A stretch of DNA of 52,961 bases from Tubiluchus corallicola (lineage: Eukaryota > Priapulida > Priapulimorpha > Priapulimorphida > Tubiluchidae), in NCBI GenBank assembly GCA_030141605.1, contig JAQGDQ010001240.1:1-52961 (forward strand), given 5' to 3'. The position numbers were made by a program, and so were the translations under genes. Under the pieces are notes generated by a model, which made no database searches, was not told the origin of the DNA, and saw only the letters and a list, made by a program, of their open reading frames with translations. Positions 1 through 11,955 of this stretch are shown piece after piece. Each line of letters opens with the position of its first letter. The stretch's first letter is position 1.

Positions 1-35
<35 letters not shown>

Positions 36-59
36 CGTGCACACACACACACACACACA
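1..59. repeat. (CA)n microsatellite
   Basis: Almost uninterrupted CA dinucleotide repeat at the window edge, broken by a few G and T substitutions. Confidence 0.95.
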
Positions 60-278
60 TATTACCTATATACAACATGAACAACAAAGTACAACATACC
101 CATCGTTCCACCTTTGGTACCGAAAGCCTGTTGCTTCCCAAATGAATTTTAAAATCTTTTCCTGTTTTTTTCCTAAAAAGTAAAACATTTTTAAATCTAC
201 CAAACATTTTACTTGCGTAATTAAGCAAATTAAAACAAAAGAGGCTTTATTGCGCACACCTTTAGGTTCATAACCACC

Positions 279-1383
279 ATGTTTACCATCGCCGTGCTTA
301 CCACTGCAACGTTTACCACCACTATGCTCACCACAGCCACGTCACCACCACCATGCTCACCACAGCCACGTCACCACCACTATGCTCACCACAGCCATGT
401 TCACCACCACTATGCTCACCACTGCAACGTTTACCACCACTATGCTCACCACTGCCACGTTCACCACCACTATGCTCACCACAGCCATGTTCACCACCAC
501 TATGCTCACCACAGCCATGTTCACCACCACTATGCTCACCACTGTAACGTTTACCACCACTATGCTCACCACTGCCACGTTCACCACCACTATGCTCACC
601 ACTGCCACGTTCACCACCACTATGCTCACCACAGCCATGTTCACCACCACTATGCTCACCACAGCCATGTTCACCACCACTATGCTCACCACTGCAACGT
701 TTACCACCACTATCCTCACCACAGCCATGTTCACCACCACTATGCTCACCACAGCCACGTTCACCACCACTATGCTCACCACTGCCACGTTTACCACCAC
801 TATGCTCACCACAGCCATGTTCACCACCACTATGCTCACCACAGCCACGTTCACCAGCACTATGCTCACCACTGCCACGTTTACCACCACTATGCTTACT
901 GCCACGTTCACCACCACTATGCTCACCACTGCAACGTTCACCACCACTATCCTCACCACTGCCACGTTCACCACCACTATGCTCACCACTGCCATGTTTA
1001 CCACCACTATGCTCACCACTGCCACGTTCACCACCACTATGCTCACAACTGCCACGTTCACCACCACCATGCTCACCACTGCCACGTTTACCACCACTAT
1101 GCTTACCACATTCACCACCACTATACTTACCACGTTCACCACCACTATGCTTACCACTGCCACGTTCACCACCACTATGCTTACCACTGCCACGTTCACC
1201 ACCACTATGCTTACCACTGCCACGTTCACCACCACTATGCTTACCACTGCCACGTTCACCACCACTATGCTCACAACTGCCACGTTCACCACCACTATGC
1301 TTACTACTGCCACGTTCACCACCACTATGCTCACAACTGCCACGTTCACCACCACTATGCTTACCACTGCCACGTTCGCCACC
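279..1383. repeat. 30-bp minisatellite, about 37 units
   Basis: Tandem 30-bp unit built on TTCACCACCACTATGCTCAC plus CACTGCCACG. Because 30 is a multiple of three, several frames stay open: a His-rich frame, a Thr-rich frame (period TTTMLTTATF) and a Val-rich frame on the minus strand. Most variable positions in the unit (3, 12, 15, 18, 21, 24, 27) are third codon positions of the Thr-rich plus frame and also of the Val-rich minus frame, and the later indels are 3 or 6 bp. Two 1-bp deletions near 344-370 break the Thr-rich frame from the ATG at 279. It may be a relic of a repeat protein, but a plain minisatellite remains the default reading. Confidence 0.9.
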
Positions 1384-1439
1384 GGCATGATTTTGATTTT
1401 GTAGGCCCCTTGGCTACAGTGTTCACCACCATGGTATGA

Positions 1440-2494
1440 ACCACCACCATGATTACCATCGACAAGTTCACTACAAGGACAGATTAAGGTGTGGACTTTA
1501 TGGGCTGCAAACCAATGACCTCCAGTAATTAAGTTCAATTAATTCACTGTGAAATTCTCTATCCAGCCTTAATAGCTATATTTGTGCCTTTGGTCACCAA
1601 GCTGATTTTAATCATTTTAGCATTGTGACTAGAGCTACAAATAACTGGTACCCTAATAACCTTCTCTTAATGTACAAAGCAATGTATCAATTTCTTTATT
1701 GGTCTGTTTGCTTATTCATTACCTATTGGCTTCTTTTAACTACATAATTAATGTATCATATTGTACTAGACACCCCTCTCATGCAGAATTTAAGTTTCTG
1801 TTGATGCAAAGTTATGCCTCTGGCCTGTATGAGAGCTGTTGTATCCACCCTTTTCCTGCTCCAGTTAGTGCAATCCACGACAGTGTAAACTGTATTTCTT
1901 CATTGTTTTTAAATCTATTTCGTGTAATTTGCCAATAAAGCTATCGTTTTTCTTATACATCATTCTGTTGATTTGCGGATGGATGTCAGAAGAGTTATAG
2001 ACTGCTTGGCCTCCGCATCTGCTGCTACCAAACCAACTTCGATAGTTTTACCTCATGTCTACGAGGTATCGCCGGCAGTTCAATATTTTGCTTATCATTT
2101 AGTGTGTATTTTGTAAATATATGAATAACCTCTTTTTGTTTCGTTATCATGGCACGCATCTATGTGGGCCTATTGTTGACATTATGTTGTAGAAGTTGAA
2201 TAAACTGATTTGAGGAATCCAACATTCATGCTTTTGTTAATTGTCACTGGAGGCTGCGGCCTCACAGTATCTGTAGCCAAGGGAACTACAGAATCAAAAT
2301 CGTGCTGTATGTCTAAAAGATGTAAATTCCTTCAACATAAAAAACTGTTTCCTTTCTGAGTCATCCAACTAGTCGGGCACAATGAGCAAAGGGAATGTAT
2401 TTTAAATTCATGATTAAAGATTATCATCAGTTTAAGATTAATCCTGATTATTTTCATTATTAGAGATGATTAGAGAAGATCTCCTTAGCCAGAA
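1440..2494. other. single-copy sequence, mostly without a gene
   Basis: AT-rich unique sequence between two tandem arrays. The only coding-like piece is the weak minus-strand exon at 2025-2159, listed separately. No RNA gene is seen. Confidence 0.4.
2025..2159 (-). CDS. weak candidate fourth exon of the S1 protease
   Basis: A 44-codon minus-strand frame ending in TAG at 2027-2025. It reads KEVIHIF, then a Tyr, then QNIEL, then VKLSKLV. This resembles the trypsin-family stretch with a conserved His/Tyr before the catalytic D-I-x-L and an LS..V after it. In that alignment the catalytic Asp would be Asn (QNIEL). A minus-strand AG at 2160-2161 would give phase 0, matching exon 3 of the protease upstream. 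The polypyrimidine tract is poor and the distance from the catalytic His is shorter than usual. It could be a decayed exon, part of a non-catalytic homologue, or chance. Confidence 0.28.
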   Translation of the reverse strand: MRAMITKQKEVIHIFTKYTLNDKQNIELPAIPRRHEVKLSKLVW

Positions 2495-3059
2495 GCCGAG
2501 TTATGTGGGGCACATCAGGCTACGATTAGCTGATGTTTGACCCACTTAAGAGCATGTGTCACGTAGAAGTTCAGTGCGCACCGGGAAACTACACAAAGGG
2601 ACTTGAAGCCGAGTTATGTGGGGCACATCAGGCTACGATTAGCTGATGTTTGACCCACTTAAGAGCATGTGTCACGTAGAAGTTCAGTGCGCACCAGGAA
2701 ACTACACAAAGGGACTTGGAGCCGAGTTATGTGGGGCACATCAGGCTACGATTAGCTGATGTTTGACCCACTTAAGAGCACGCGTCACATAGAAGTTCAG
2801 TGCGCACCAGGAAACTACACATAGGGACTTGGAGCCGAGTTATGTGGGGCACATCAGGCAACGATTGGCTGATGTTTGACCCACTTAAGAGCACGCGTCA
2901 CATAGAAGTTCAGTGCGCACCAGGAAACTACACAAAGGGACTTAAAGCCGAGTTATGTGGGGCACATCAGGCTACGATTAGCTGATGTTTGACCCACTTA
3001 AGAGCACGCGTCACATAGAAGTTCAGTGCGCACCAGGAAACTACACAAAGGGACATGAA
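2495..3059. repeat. 113-bp tandem repeat, five units
   Basis: Units begin with GCCGAGTTATGTGGGGCACA at 2495, 2608, 2721, 2834 and 2947, exactly 113 bp apart, and differ at only a few positions. The array lies downstream of the protease exon at 3297-3383 in the gene's direction, so it is probably intronic or 3' flanking. Confidence 0.95.
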
Positions 3060-3296
3060 GCCGGCAATTCAGGGGTGATTAGGAAGTTGAGGGCTAGCAC
3101 ATGTTCCTCGCTATTTATACTTTATATTTATAGATTTCCTAGTTTGCTGTGCCATCTCGGCTGTTCACAACGCATCACGAGCCATAACAGCTATAAACTA
3201 TTACAAACTCAAAACTTTACTCAATGAATCATTTGACACAGAACTTTTGTGTTAGACACGTGACCTTTCAAGTCACATTATTGCATTACAATATAC

Positions 3297-5287
3297 TTGC
3301 CCGTGAACACAATGTGCAGCAGTTAAAATCCACTTGCTATTGATGAGGAATCCTCCGCATATACCGGAGCTTATTAGTCCAACCTGTTATCGCAAAAACA
3401 CAAATTCATTGAGACAGTGCTAATATTGAATCAAAGAAATTGAGATTCTGCTCCAATGACCTCTTCTGGTAAAGTGCAAAGTTACATTAAAAAAATAAAT
3501 AAACTAACAACCTCATATGAGCTTTCAATTCTTGTTTCTACTGTAATACAAGGACGTTAGCAAACCAATTTGCCTCGTTTTTTGCGCATTTGAATATGTC
3601 TAGAAATTTATGAAAACCAATGTAAAAATTGGTCCCTGAAATGCGATAACCAAAGTGGTTATGCTAGGTACGAGCACATGTTATACTGAAGCATATCGCT
3701 AAGCAGCGGCCGACCAGCTAAATGGCACGTGGCATTTGTTAGTAATTTAGTCTGTACTAGAGAGAAAAGAGTTATGTAATAAATGTGAAAAAGGGAAAGT
3801 CAGGTAGGCCAGTGAGAAAAGGACAGCGTTAAAAAACAGTTTGGAGAAAGAGGGTCATGTGGGCAGGTTCACACATCATAGCTTTAATTTTTGAGAGGTG
3901 ATTTTATTTCATTTTTGTAAAAGTGTAATTAGTAATTATAAATGGTTGCGTTAATGGAGAGAAATTTAGCATACGTATAGTTATAATATTTTGCAAGGAA
4001 TATGTTATGAAAGAAGTAAGGAATACAAAAACACGAATACAAATACAGGTTTTTTGGAGTCCTCAGGAGGAGACTTGAGAGTCGAATTTCGGCTGCTTAT
4101 GTGTTAGCGTTAAATTGATTCAATTGTCAAAGCAACAAATCTAATCTACAATTCTAACATTTACCTGAAATGGAAATTCTCTCCCATCAACAATTTCGCC
4201 ACCAATAATCTTAGGTTCTGGGAGCGTAAATCCTGTAAATGTAATACGCACTACTTACGTTAATTCAATCATATTGCAGCTAAAACAGCCATAGACAAAA
4301 AATCCACTGTCACTTTAAAGACTTAGAGTACAAATTGAATAAAATAGCGCTACTGAGAAGTCCTTTGTTCAGGGGGACTGCTTATGTTACTTGATTTTAA
4401 TTCAAATATGAATAATCTATTACACCATTTAGAGGTCATATCTCAAGGACAGCAATTAGTCCCCAAGTTGCATATAATGACGTTCCAAAAATCACAGGGA
4501 TAATTCCCCTCTCTCCGAAACTGCACCAAAAAAATTTGTCTCAAAGATTAAAAGTGAATGATTTTATAAAACTTTTAAGAATGTCGTACTTACTGAAACA
4601 CTGACTTACTTACTCAACCACTGACTTACTTACTGAACCCCAGATTTACATATTGAACCACTGACTTTATTAGTGAATCGCTAACCACTAACTTATTTAC
4701 TGAACAACTGACCTACTTACTAAACCAGTTACTTACTTACTAAACCAGTGACCTACTTACTAAACCAGTGACCTACTTACTAAACCAGTGACCTACTTAC
4801 TAAACCAGTGACCTACTTACTAAACCAGTTACTTACTTACTAAACCAGTGACTTACTTACTAAACCAGTGACCTACTTACTAAACCAGTGACCTGCTTAC
4901 TAAACCAGTGACCTACTTACTAAACCAGTGACCTACTTACTAAACCAGTGACCTACTTACTAAACCAGTGACCTACTTACTAAACCAGTGACCTACTTAC
5001 TAAACCAGTGACTTACTTACTAAACCAGTGACTTACTTACTAAACCAGTGACATACTGACTGAAGCACTGATTTACTTAGTGAACGAACCACTATTTTTC
5101 ATTTAGCATTTCAGTGACCATTAATAAATATTATCTTACCAGGAGAACGTTCTGCGAATCTTCCAAAAGGAGACGCCCTGTTTGCTGACGTTGTAGTTTG
5201 AGATGTTCTTCTTCCCTGAGAAACAGTAGAGAGCAAAAGCCATGTTGCAATGCAGAGTAATGTTGGAACGATTGCTAGATGGCACAT
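3297..5287 (-). CDS. secreted trypsin-like serine protease (S1), partial
   Basis: Three minus-strand exons with matching splice phases. Exon 1 (5287-5140) starts at ATG, encodes a hydrophobic signal peptide (MCHLAIVPTLLCIATWLLL...) and a Thr/Ser/Arg-rich propeptide, and ends at a GTAAGA donor in phase 1. Exon 2 (4232-4165, 68 nt) follows a TTTACAG acceptor and contains PK|IIGG with the downstream FPFQ, the typical S1 activation cleavage and N-terminus. Exon 3 (3383-3297) contains CGGFLINSKWILTAAHC, which holds the catalytic His and its disulphide partner. The product should be an exported zymogen cleaved after the Lys before IIGG. The exons for the catalytic Asp and the GDSGG Ser are not found with confidence; a poor candidate for the Asp region lies at 2025-2159. 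The gene may run out of the window or be broken. The real start is taken as the last signal-peptide copy, although about 24 similar copies lie upstream of it. Confidence 0.85.
4590..5090. repeat. 20-bp tandem repeat in protease intron 1
   Basis: Unit TAAACCAGTGACCTACTTAC, regular from about 4720 to 5060 and degenerate at both ends. It lies between exon 2 (4232) and exon 1 (5140) of the serine protease. Confidence 0.95.
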
Positions 5288-6818
5288 CTTTCCTGAGAAA
5301 CAGTAGAGAGCAAAAGCCATGTTGCAATGCAGAGTAATGTTGGAACGATTGCTAGATGGCACATCTTCCCTGAGAAACAGTAGAGAGCAAAAGCCATGTT
5401 GCAATGCAGAGTAATGTTGGAACGATTGCTAGATGGCACATCTTCCCTGAGAAACAGTAGAGAGCAAAAGCCATGTTGCAATGCAGACTAATGTTGGAAC
5501 GATTGCTAGACAGTAGAGAGCAAAAGCCATGTTGCAATGCAGAGTAATATTGGAACGATTACTAGACAGTAGAGAGCAAAAGCCATGTTGCAATGCAGAC
5601 TAATGTTGGAACGATTGCTAGACAGTAGAGAGCAAAAGCCATGTTGCAATGCAGAGTAATGTTGGAACGATTACTAGACAGTAGAGAGCAAAAGCCATGT
5701 TGCAATGCAGACTAATGTTGGAACGATTGCTAGACAGTAGAGAGCAAAAGCCATGTTGCAATGCAGACTAATGTTGGAACGATTACTAGATGGCACATCT
5801 TCCCTGAGAAACAGTAGAGAGCAAAAGCCATGTTGCAATGCAGACTAATGTTGGAACGATTGCTAGACAGTAGAGAGCAAAAGCCATGTTGCAATGCAGA
5901 CTAATATTGGAACGATTACTAGACAGTAGAGAGCAAAAGCCATGTTGCAATGCAGACTAATGTTGGAACGATTACTAGATGGCACATCTTCCCTGAGAAA
6001 CAGTAGAGAGCAAAAGCCATGTTGCAATGCAGAATAATATTGGAACGATTGCTAGATGGCACATCTTCCCTGAGAAACAGTAGAGAGCAAAAGCCATGTT
6101 GCAATGCAGACTAATGTTGGAACGATTGCTAGACAGTAGAGAGCAAAAGCCATGTTGCAATGCAGAGTAATGTTGGAACGATTACTAGACAGTAGAGAGC
6201 AAAAGCCATGTTGCAATGCAGACTAATGTTGGAACGATTGCTAGACAGTAGAGAGCAAAAGCCATGTTGCAATGCAGAGTAATGTTGGAACGATTACTAG
6301 ATGGCACATCTTCCCTGAGAAACAGTAGAGAGCAAAAGCCATGTTGCAATGCAGGGTAATGTTGGAACGATTGCTAGATGGCACATCAGTAGAGAGCAAA
6401 AGCCATGTTGCAATGCAGAGTAATGTTGTTCTTCCCTGAGAAACAGTAGAGAGCAAAAGCCATGTTGCAATGCAGAGTAATGTTGGAACGATTGCTAGAT
6501 GGCACATCTTCCCTGAGAAACAGTAGAGAGCAAAAGCCATGTTGCAATGCAGAGTAATGTTGGAACGATTGCTAGATGGCACATCTTCCCTGAGAAACAG
6601 TAGAGAGCAAAAGCCATGTTGCAATGCAGAGTAATGTTGGAACGATTGCTAGATGGCACATCTTCCCTGAGAAACAGTAGAGAGCAAAAGCCATGTTGCA
6701 ATGCAGAGTAATGTTGGAACGATTACTAGATGGCACATCTTCCCTGAGAAACAGTAGAGAACAAAAGCCATGTTGCAATGCAGAGTAATATTGGAACGAT
6801 TACTAGATGGCACATCTT
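5212..6818. repeat. signal-peptide-exon minisatellite (77/56-bp units)
   Basis: About 24 tandem units of 77 bp, or 56 bp where 21 bp (from GGCACATCTTCCC to the following AAA) is missing. On the minus strand each 77-bp unit holds ATG and the same signal-peptide codons as protease exon 1 (MCHLAIVPT...), then runs into a stop within a few codons in the next unit. Only the unit nearest 5212 reads on into the propeptide. The pyrimidine-rich stretch ending in TTTCTCAG also looks like a splice acceptor, so every unit carries both a possible start codon and a possible 3' splice site. The array therefore arose by tandem amplification of the gene's own first coding exon. Confidence 0.93.
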
Positions 6819-6904
6819 TAACGTTTGTGATTTATTTCTCCTAAAAAATCTAAAATCATATTTTACACAAATCATCATTTATAATCGTTTGTGGGTCTCT
6901 TACA

Positions 6905-7243
6905 GAAAATCAACCATGGAGTAGCCAAGTTCTCACTTGGGATTCCCAAAATCAGCCATGGTGTAGCAAAAATCTAGCCTGTGATTCGCAAAATCAACAA
7001 TAGAGTAGCCAAAATCTAATCTGTGATTTACAAAATGAATCATGGAGTACCAAAATCTAGTTTGGGAATCACAAAATTAGTCATTAAGTAACCAAAATCT
7101 AGTTTGGCATTCACAAAATTAGTCATTAAGTAGCCAAAATCTAGTTTGGCATTCACAAAATTAGTCATTAAGTAGCCAAAATCTAGTTTGGGATTCACAA
7201 AATTAGTCATTAAGTAGCCAAAATCTAGCCTGAGAATCACAAA
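6905..7243. repeat. 42-bp tandem repeat, about eight units
   Basis: Unit contains AAGTAGCCAAAATCTAGTTT and CACAAAATTAGTCATT. The last four to five units are regular; the first ones (AATCAACCATGGAGTAGCC...) are diverged. The 42-bp period keeps a 14-residue repeat frame open on the minus strand, but nothing else suggests a gene. Confidence 0.9.
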
Positions 7244-8117
7244 ATGAAAGAATCCACATTGATATGGAATTAATCAATAATTATTACAAATAAAATTGAG
7301 TTCCAAGGCAATTAAGCCACAAGCATTTCAATATACTGTGATCACAGCATTTATACAAGACAAAATTATACCCACCTTTTGTAAACAGGTTTCGTTTACA
7401 AATAATTTTCAATTTTGCTTGTAAAGTCAAGGGAACTGTTGAAAGCTTTCAGTGTGAAATTTATTGCATCATCATTGTTTTTGTTTGAAGTACCGGCTTA
7501 TAGATTAGAATAAAACAATACAATTGGATAGATTGTTCCAAATACGTTTTTGTTATAATTTAGAATTCAAATTTAGAACACCAAACATCGAATACTACAG
7601 GAACATGCACAATTGCACGTACATAATATTTTTGCGTCAATATCGATATAATGGCACGGTATTTTACTCTTGGTACAAAGCTAAAATATTGAACATTATT
7701 GTCAATACTATTGTAATTATTGTATTTCTGCATGCCGCCTAAAATAGTCATCATCTGCACGCTTCATAAACACGGGCAGCAAAATGTCACGTGTGGTGAC
7801 AAAAATTAATAACTTTGCAGTTTAATAATTATTCAATGGAATCAATGCTTTTCTATTTCATCTTGCGTCTGCAAAAGTTTTCTGCATTTTACCGCCTGTT
7901 ATAGAACATATTACAAATTTATTTTAAATAACTATTGAACTATTTAAATAACTTTCAATAATTTCTTGCATTATTGATAATTGTGCCCAATAGCACCTGT
8001 AGAAACTTGTTAAAAAATTGCTCATATTAAAAAGTTGTTAAATGCCATTTTGATGGATTCTGTCTGCGTATTGTCTGTTTAGCATTAAATACCATAGCTA
8101 CTACAGTGTTGTCATAG
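7244..8117. other. AT-rich sequence without recognised features
   Basis: No credible exon, RNA gene or repeat is seen. Short open frames here have no coding character. Confidence 0.5.
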
Positions 8118-8491
8118 ATATCTACACGAATGAAGTTATGTTTGTCTATGAATATTTTTATCAGATATCTACACGAATGAAGTTATGTTTGTCTATGAAT
8201 ATTTTTATCAGATATCTACGGGAATGAAGTTATGTTTGTCTATGAATATTTTTATCAGATACCTACGGGAATGAAGTTATGTTTGTCTATGAATATTTTT
8301 ATCAGATATCTACAGGAATGAAGTTATGTTTGTCTATGAATATTTTTATCAGATATCTACAGAATGAAGTTATGTTTGTCTATGAATATTTTTATCAGAT
8401 ATCTACAGAATGAAGTTATGTTTGTCTATGAATATTTTTATCAGATATCTACAAAATGAAGTTATGTTTGTCTATGAATATTTTTATCAGA
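8118..8491. repeat. 47-bp tandem repeat, eight units
   Basis: Unit starts TATCTACACGAATGAAGTTA, continues TGTTTGTCTATGAATATTTT and ends TATCAGA. Later units lose one or two bases after TCTACA. The array sits in otherwise single-copy AT-rich DNA. Confidence 0.95.
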
Positions 8492-9163
8492 TTGCTAACA
8501 CATTTAAACAAGCACAAAAAGCCAAAATGATTAAACAATTGGCTTTCATTTTCGAAGCAGATGCAAATATATGATGCAAATATACAAATATATTTATGAT
8601 AAACGATAGTGTATGAAACATAACAATTTAATACAGTAGATGTAATAATTTTGATGTCACTGTGTGCTTTATATTGTACTGAATGTGATAATAATAATAA
8701 TAATAATAATACAGTAAATAAATAATACTTCTAACTCAGAATCCATTATTTCCAGCGTATCCACACTCTTTAATTTCAAGAAATAGTTGGGCAATTTTCT
8801 GTCCAGATACCTTGCTATACTAAAATGCTGAATGTAGTAAGGAAGTGAATGTAATATCTCAATTAAATCAACTGTAGAGAGCTTACTGGTGAAACCACAT
8901 GCAACATGGCAACCAGTCGTAGACGATTTACGAAAGATCATTTACGGAAGAATCATTCCACAGTTTATCTTCTAGCATTCAATAAAATCTCCAATATTTC
9001 TTTCTTTCACTGTGGGTGGCTCTATAGGGTGGCTCTACAGAGTCAATTATTGACCTTTTCCAGTTTTTGTCCTTCGTCCACTCCATGCTGCAATCACAGT
9101 ACAGTGGATTTTCTGAAAGTGGGTTATTTATTGATAACTTTTATTGTGCGCCAAGAGAGTCAG
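8492..9163. other. intergenic sequence with an (ATA)n run
   Basis: AT-rich, with a short AAT trinucleotide run near 8688-8709. No convincing exon is seen on either strand. Confidence 0.4.
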
Positions 9164-9629
9164 TTATTCATCACACTGATGGAGCTGCAGCGTCGACTGT
9201 GGCTGAGCAGTGCGATCCTTGAACGTCTCCAGGGAACACGCCTGGGCAAGGTGTATGGAGATCCTGAGTTGCACAGACAACAGGAACCCCCTCTCTTCCT
9301 CCCTGGTGTAGTCCAAAGGAAAGCGGAGCGATACGTTTGGCACCAGGTTGGCTTTTGGAGTCAGTGAGCATGCTGCACTGGTCCGCCTTCCGGGCTCCAC
9401 TCCTGATTTGGAAGGTTTACACATGGCCGTTGGGGTCACTTGACCTCCTCCGCCCTCTAGCCGTTGGCTGCTTGTGCAGCTCCTCCGCCTAGTGTCGAGA
9501 TACAGTGTGGGCATCCAGCATAGTACTAAGGAAAATACTATAACGATAATATGCAAAACAGCCACTGTTGTTTGCCACTGTCGAATATTCGAAAAGCTTA
9601 TAAAGACACTATCACAGAGATGATAAAGC
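9164..9629 (-). CDS. unrecognised exon, membrane or secreted protein
   Basis: A GC-richer island with one open minus-strand frame of about 155 codons. It follows a strong acceptor (TATTTTTTCCAG, exon from 9629) and runs to TAA at 9166-9164. A hydrophobic stretch (AVLHIIVIVFSLVLCW) could be a membrane anchor or signal segment. It is followed by a basic, Cys-containing region, a Gly run and a beta-like segment (NVSLRFPLDY, then GFLLSVQLRISI). No upstream ATG lies in this frame within the exon, so a 5' exon would be needed; the first internal Met follows the hydrophobic stretch. A weak alternative donor lies just before the stop. The family is not recognised. Confidence 0.4.
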
Positions 9630-10761
9630 CTGGAAAAAATAGAAATACTTAGGAAGTCTATTAGCTGTTGAAGAAAGACATCAAAAGAAAAGAAATATTA
9701 CCACTAGCAACATTCTGAAGTTGCTTTTCAAAGATTTGTACGAGAAAATCAAATAAGAAAAATAGACTAGGAATTTAAACACGGAAAATTTAAAATTATC
9801 AACTCGGGATTGATGTTTTTCAAAGACAGCGATAAAACCAAGTCAGAAAAAAGGACCAGGAAATTGTTACCAAACAAAAGGGCTTATAAATTAGATAACG
9901 TACCTTTTTCTGGCGAATTTCAGCAAAAAATAAAAAAAACAAGTTTTACAGTAAATTTCTAATAAAACAAATGGAACATTTGATTACCTGTAAGTGATAT
10001 TATCACATTAGATGACGCTGTTTGTTGTGGCAACATTGGCATTAGTTTACCTATCACTTACTTACTACATATCTACATGCGTTAAACTAGTCCCTGATAT
10101 CTCCAACATCGCTATCCTTCCATTGTTGTTTAGATCCAAGTTTGCGTTAATAAGTTTTGGACATCCAATTATATGAACACGTTCGACATACTTCATATTT
10201 ATATTATATATATATATATTATATTAATTCTTTATTTGTCATTAAAATGGCTCACTCATTATAATAAAATTGAGTAAGCCTCAGCGTAATGTTAAAATAA
10301 CAACACTGTTCAAGACAAATGCATCCAGTGCATATTAAAAAAAACTAAAGTGCAAAACTAAGGCCTAATTATATACAGTAAATGAACATATTTACAAACA
10401 CAATATTAAAATATTTTTACAAAACAATATTACAAAAGTACATTAAATTTTACATGACATATTTTACACTATATATACATTTGACATGACACAATTAACA
10501 GAAACATGCTTTAAATAAATTTCACTCATTACATTTACACTATTTATACATTTGACATTACAAAACTAACATAACACGTATTACATTACATATTTTTTTT
10601 AAAAAAATTACATTTTTAATCGTTTTAAAAATGCTTTTAGATGAATGTAAATTTAATTAACATTGTTAATTAGCCATATGGATGATGTGACATTAGCATT
10701 TATGAACTCCACATCCACCTTTTCAAGCTGTGACTGGATGATCCTTAGTTCATTGAACGAC
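9630..10761. other. AT-rich intergenic sequence
   Basis: Contains a TA run at about 10204-10222 and a diverged duplication near 10460-10580 (TTACACTAT...ATACATTTGACAT...). This is the expected 3' flank of the minus-strand LRR gene. No gene is seen. Confidence 0.4.
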
Positions 10762-11955
10762 TTAGCCTGGAGGAAAAATGGCATCACCTGCATACTTACG
10801 CATTTCCAACAACTCCACTTTATCTGGCAAGCCATCATCTATCAGATCCAGATCATCCGTAACAAGTCTTTTATATTTACCACACACCACTCTGCACGGA
10901 TGTCTGGTAATTATGGAGCAGGAAATATGGTACACATCTTGGCCACATAAATCAGGATGCAATGGATCTATTGTGGAGGGGTGAACTGTTGTGGACCAAA
11001 CTGGAGCTGTTGGATCGATAAGCGAGCATATTATGTCAAAGTCTCTAAGAGTCACGTCTTTAATTCCTTGTTTCTGGCATTCGATTCTGGTGTGTTTCCA
11101 GTTCAGTACTTTTATCCACCGCATGGAGCAGTTGCAATCAAGTTGATTTGCTACAACGTAAATTGCAGTTCAATAAGGGATCAACACACATGATGCTAGA
11201 ACCCCATTATTTTGTGTATACCTCTGAAACTTTCCATTATTTTATGTATATTTCTGAAATCCTCCATTATTTTGTGTCTCTGGAATTTGCGGAAGATAGT
11301 CTCATAATTATCACGATTCGCCGAGCTAAAGCCGGGAAATTGGTTACACTAATGGTGCGCAAACTAGCGGTCAGCTCGCAAAACAGTGGACCGTGACTGT
11401 AGTAGGCGGGACTTTTATCTGTCCAGGATTTTGTCCGTTTTTTCCGATGTCCTTAAAAGCGAGGTCCGACAAGCGGAGATATGAGAGCATATTCTTAACT
11501 ACTATCTACTTAATGTTAACTACTTTACACATGTTTGCACACAAGCTATAAATAAAAATATATGAATACGTATATGAATATTCAAGCCTACGCACATGCA
11601 CGAATACATGCACTTGGCAACTTCGGAACTACTTACACAATAGATACAAAGAAAGATTTTCAGCTGAAATGTTTGGATGGAGTTGCAGTTTTGCTAAAAA
11701 ATTTGTTGCAGTTTTTGCAAAAGCAACTTTCGAAAGCCAAGGATTTTCTGAAAAATCAAGAGTGTCTATGTCCAAATGTTTCGATTCTGAAATGGATAAT
11801 TCTGTAAGGTTTTTCAGGTTATGAAAAGCTCTTGGCTACACTTCATTCAGCTCCTCATGTGAGTGTATATCCAGGTAAGTGACATCTCCGTGAAAGTCGT
11901 TCTCGTTTATCACTTCAAGATTCGACGTGGTTGCAAATGCCAAAGAAGTTATTTG
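10762..11955 (-). pseudogene. leucine-rich-repeat gene 3' end with LRRCT cap, disrupted
   Basis: Two minus-strand exons join in phase. The LRR exon (11955-11637) shows repeat-like spacing (ITSLAF, NLEVI, F, then AFHNLKNLTEL) and ends at a GTAAGT donor in phase 1. The terminal exon (11150-10762) begins after TTGTAG, reads NQLDCNCSMRWIKVL, and has further Cys residues matching the LRR C-terminal cap pattern C-x-C-x2-W. It ends in TAA about 118 codons later. Proteins of this type are usually extracellular recognition or adhesion proteins; which one is unknown. Two lesions are visible: an in-frame TAG at 11838-11836 within an LRR, and loss of everything upstream where an LTR begins at 11956. No transmembrane segment is seen in the remaining C-terminus. 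Confidence 0.7.

Noticed and set aside
8906-9367. 153-codon plus-strand frame
   Set aside because: Overlaps the minus-strand exon candidate, spans a composition change and shows no motif.
11562-11807. Plus-strand open frame opposite the LRR exon
   Set aside because: It is a shadow of the minus-strand LRR coding sequence, which has splice sites and family motifs.
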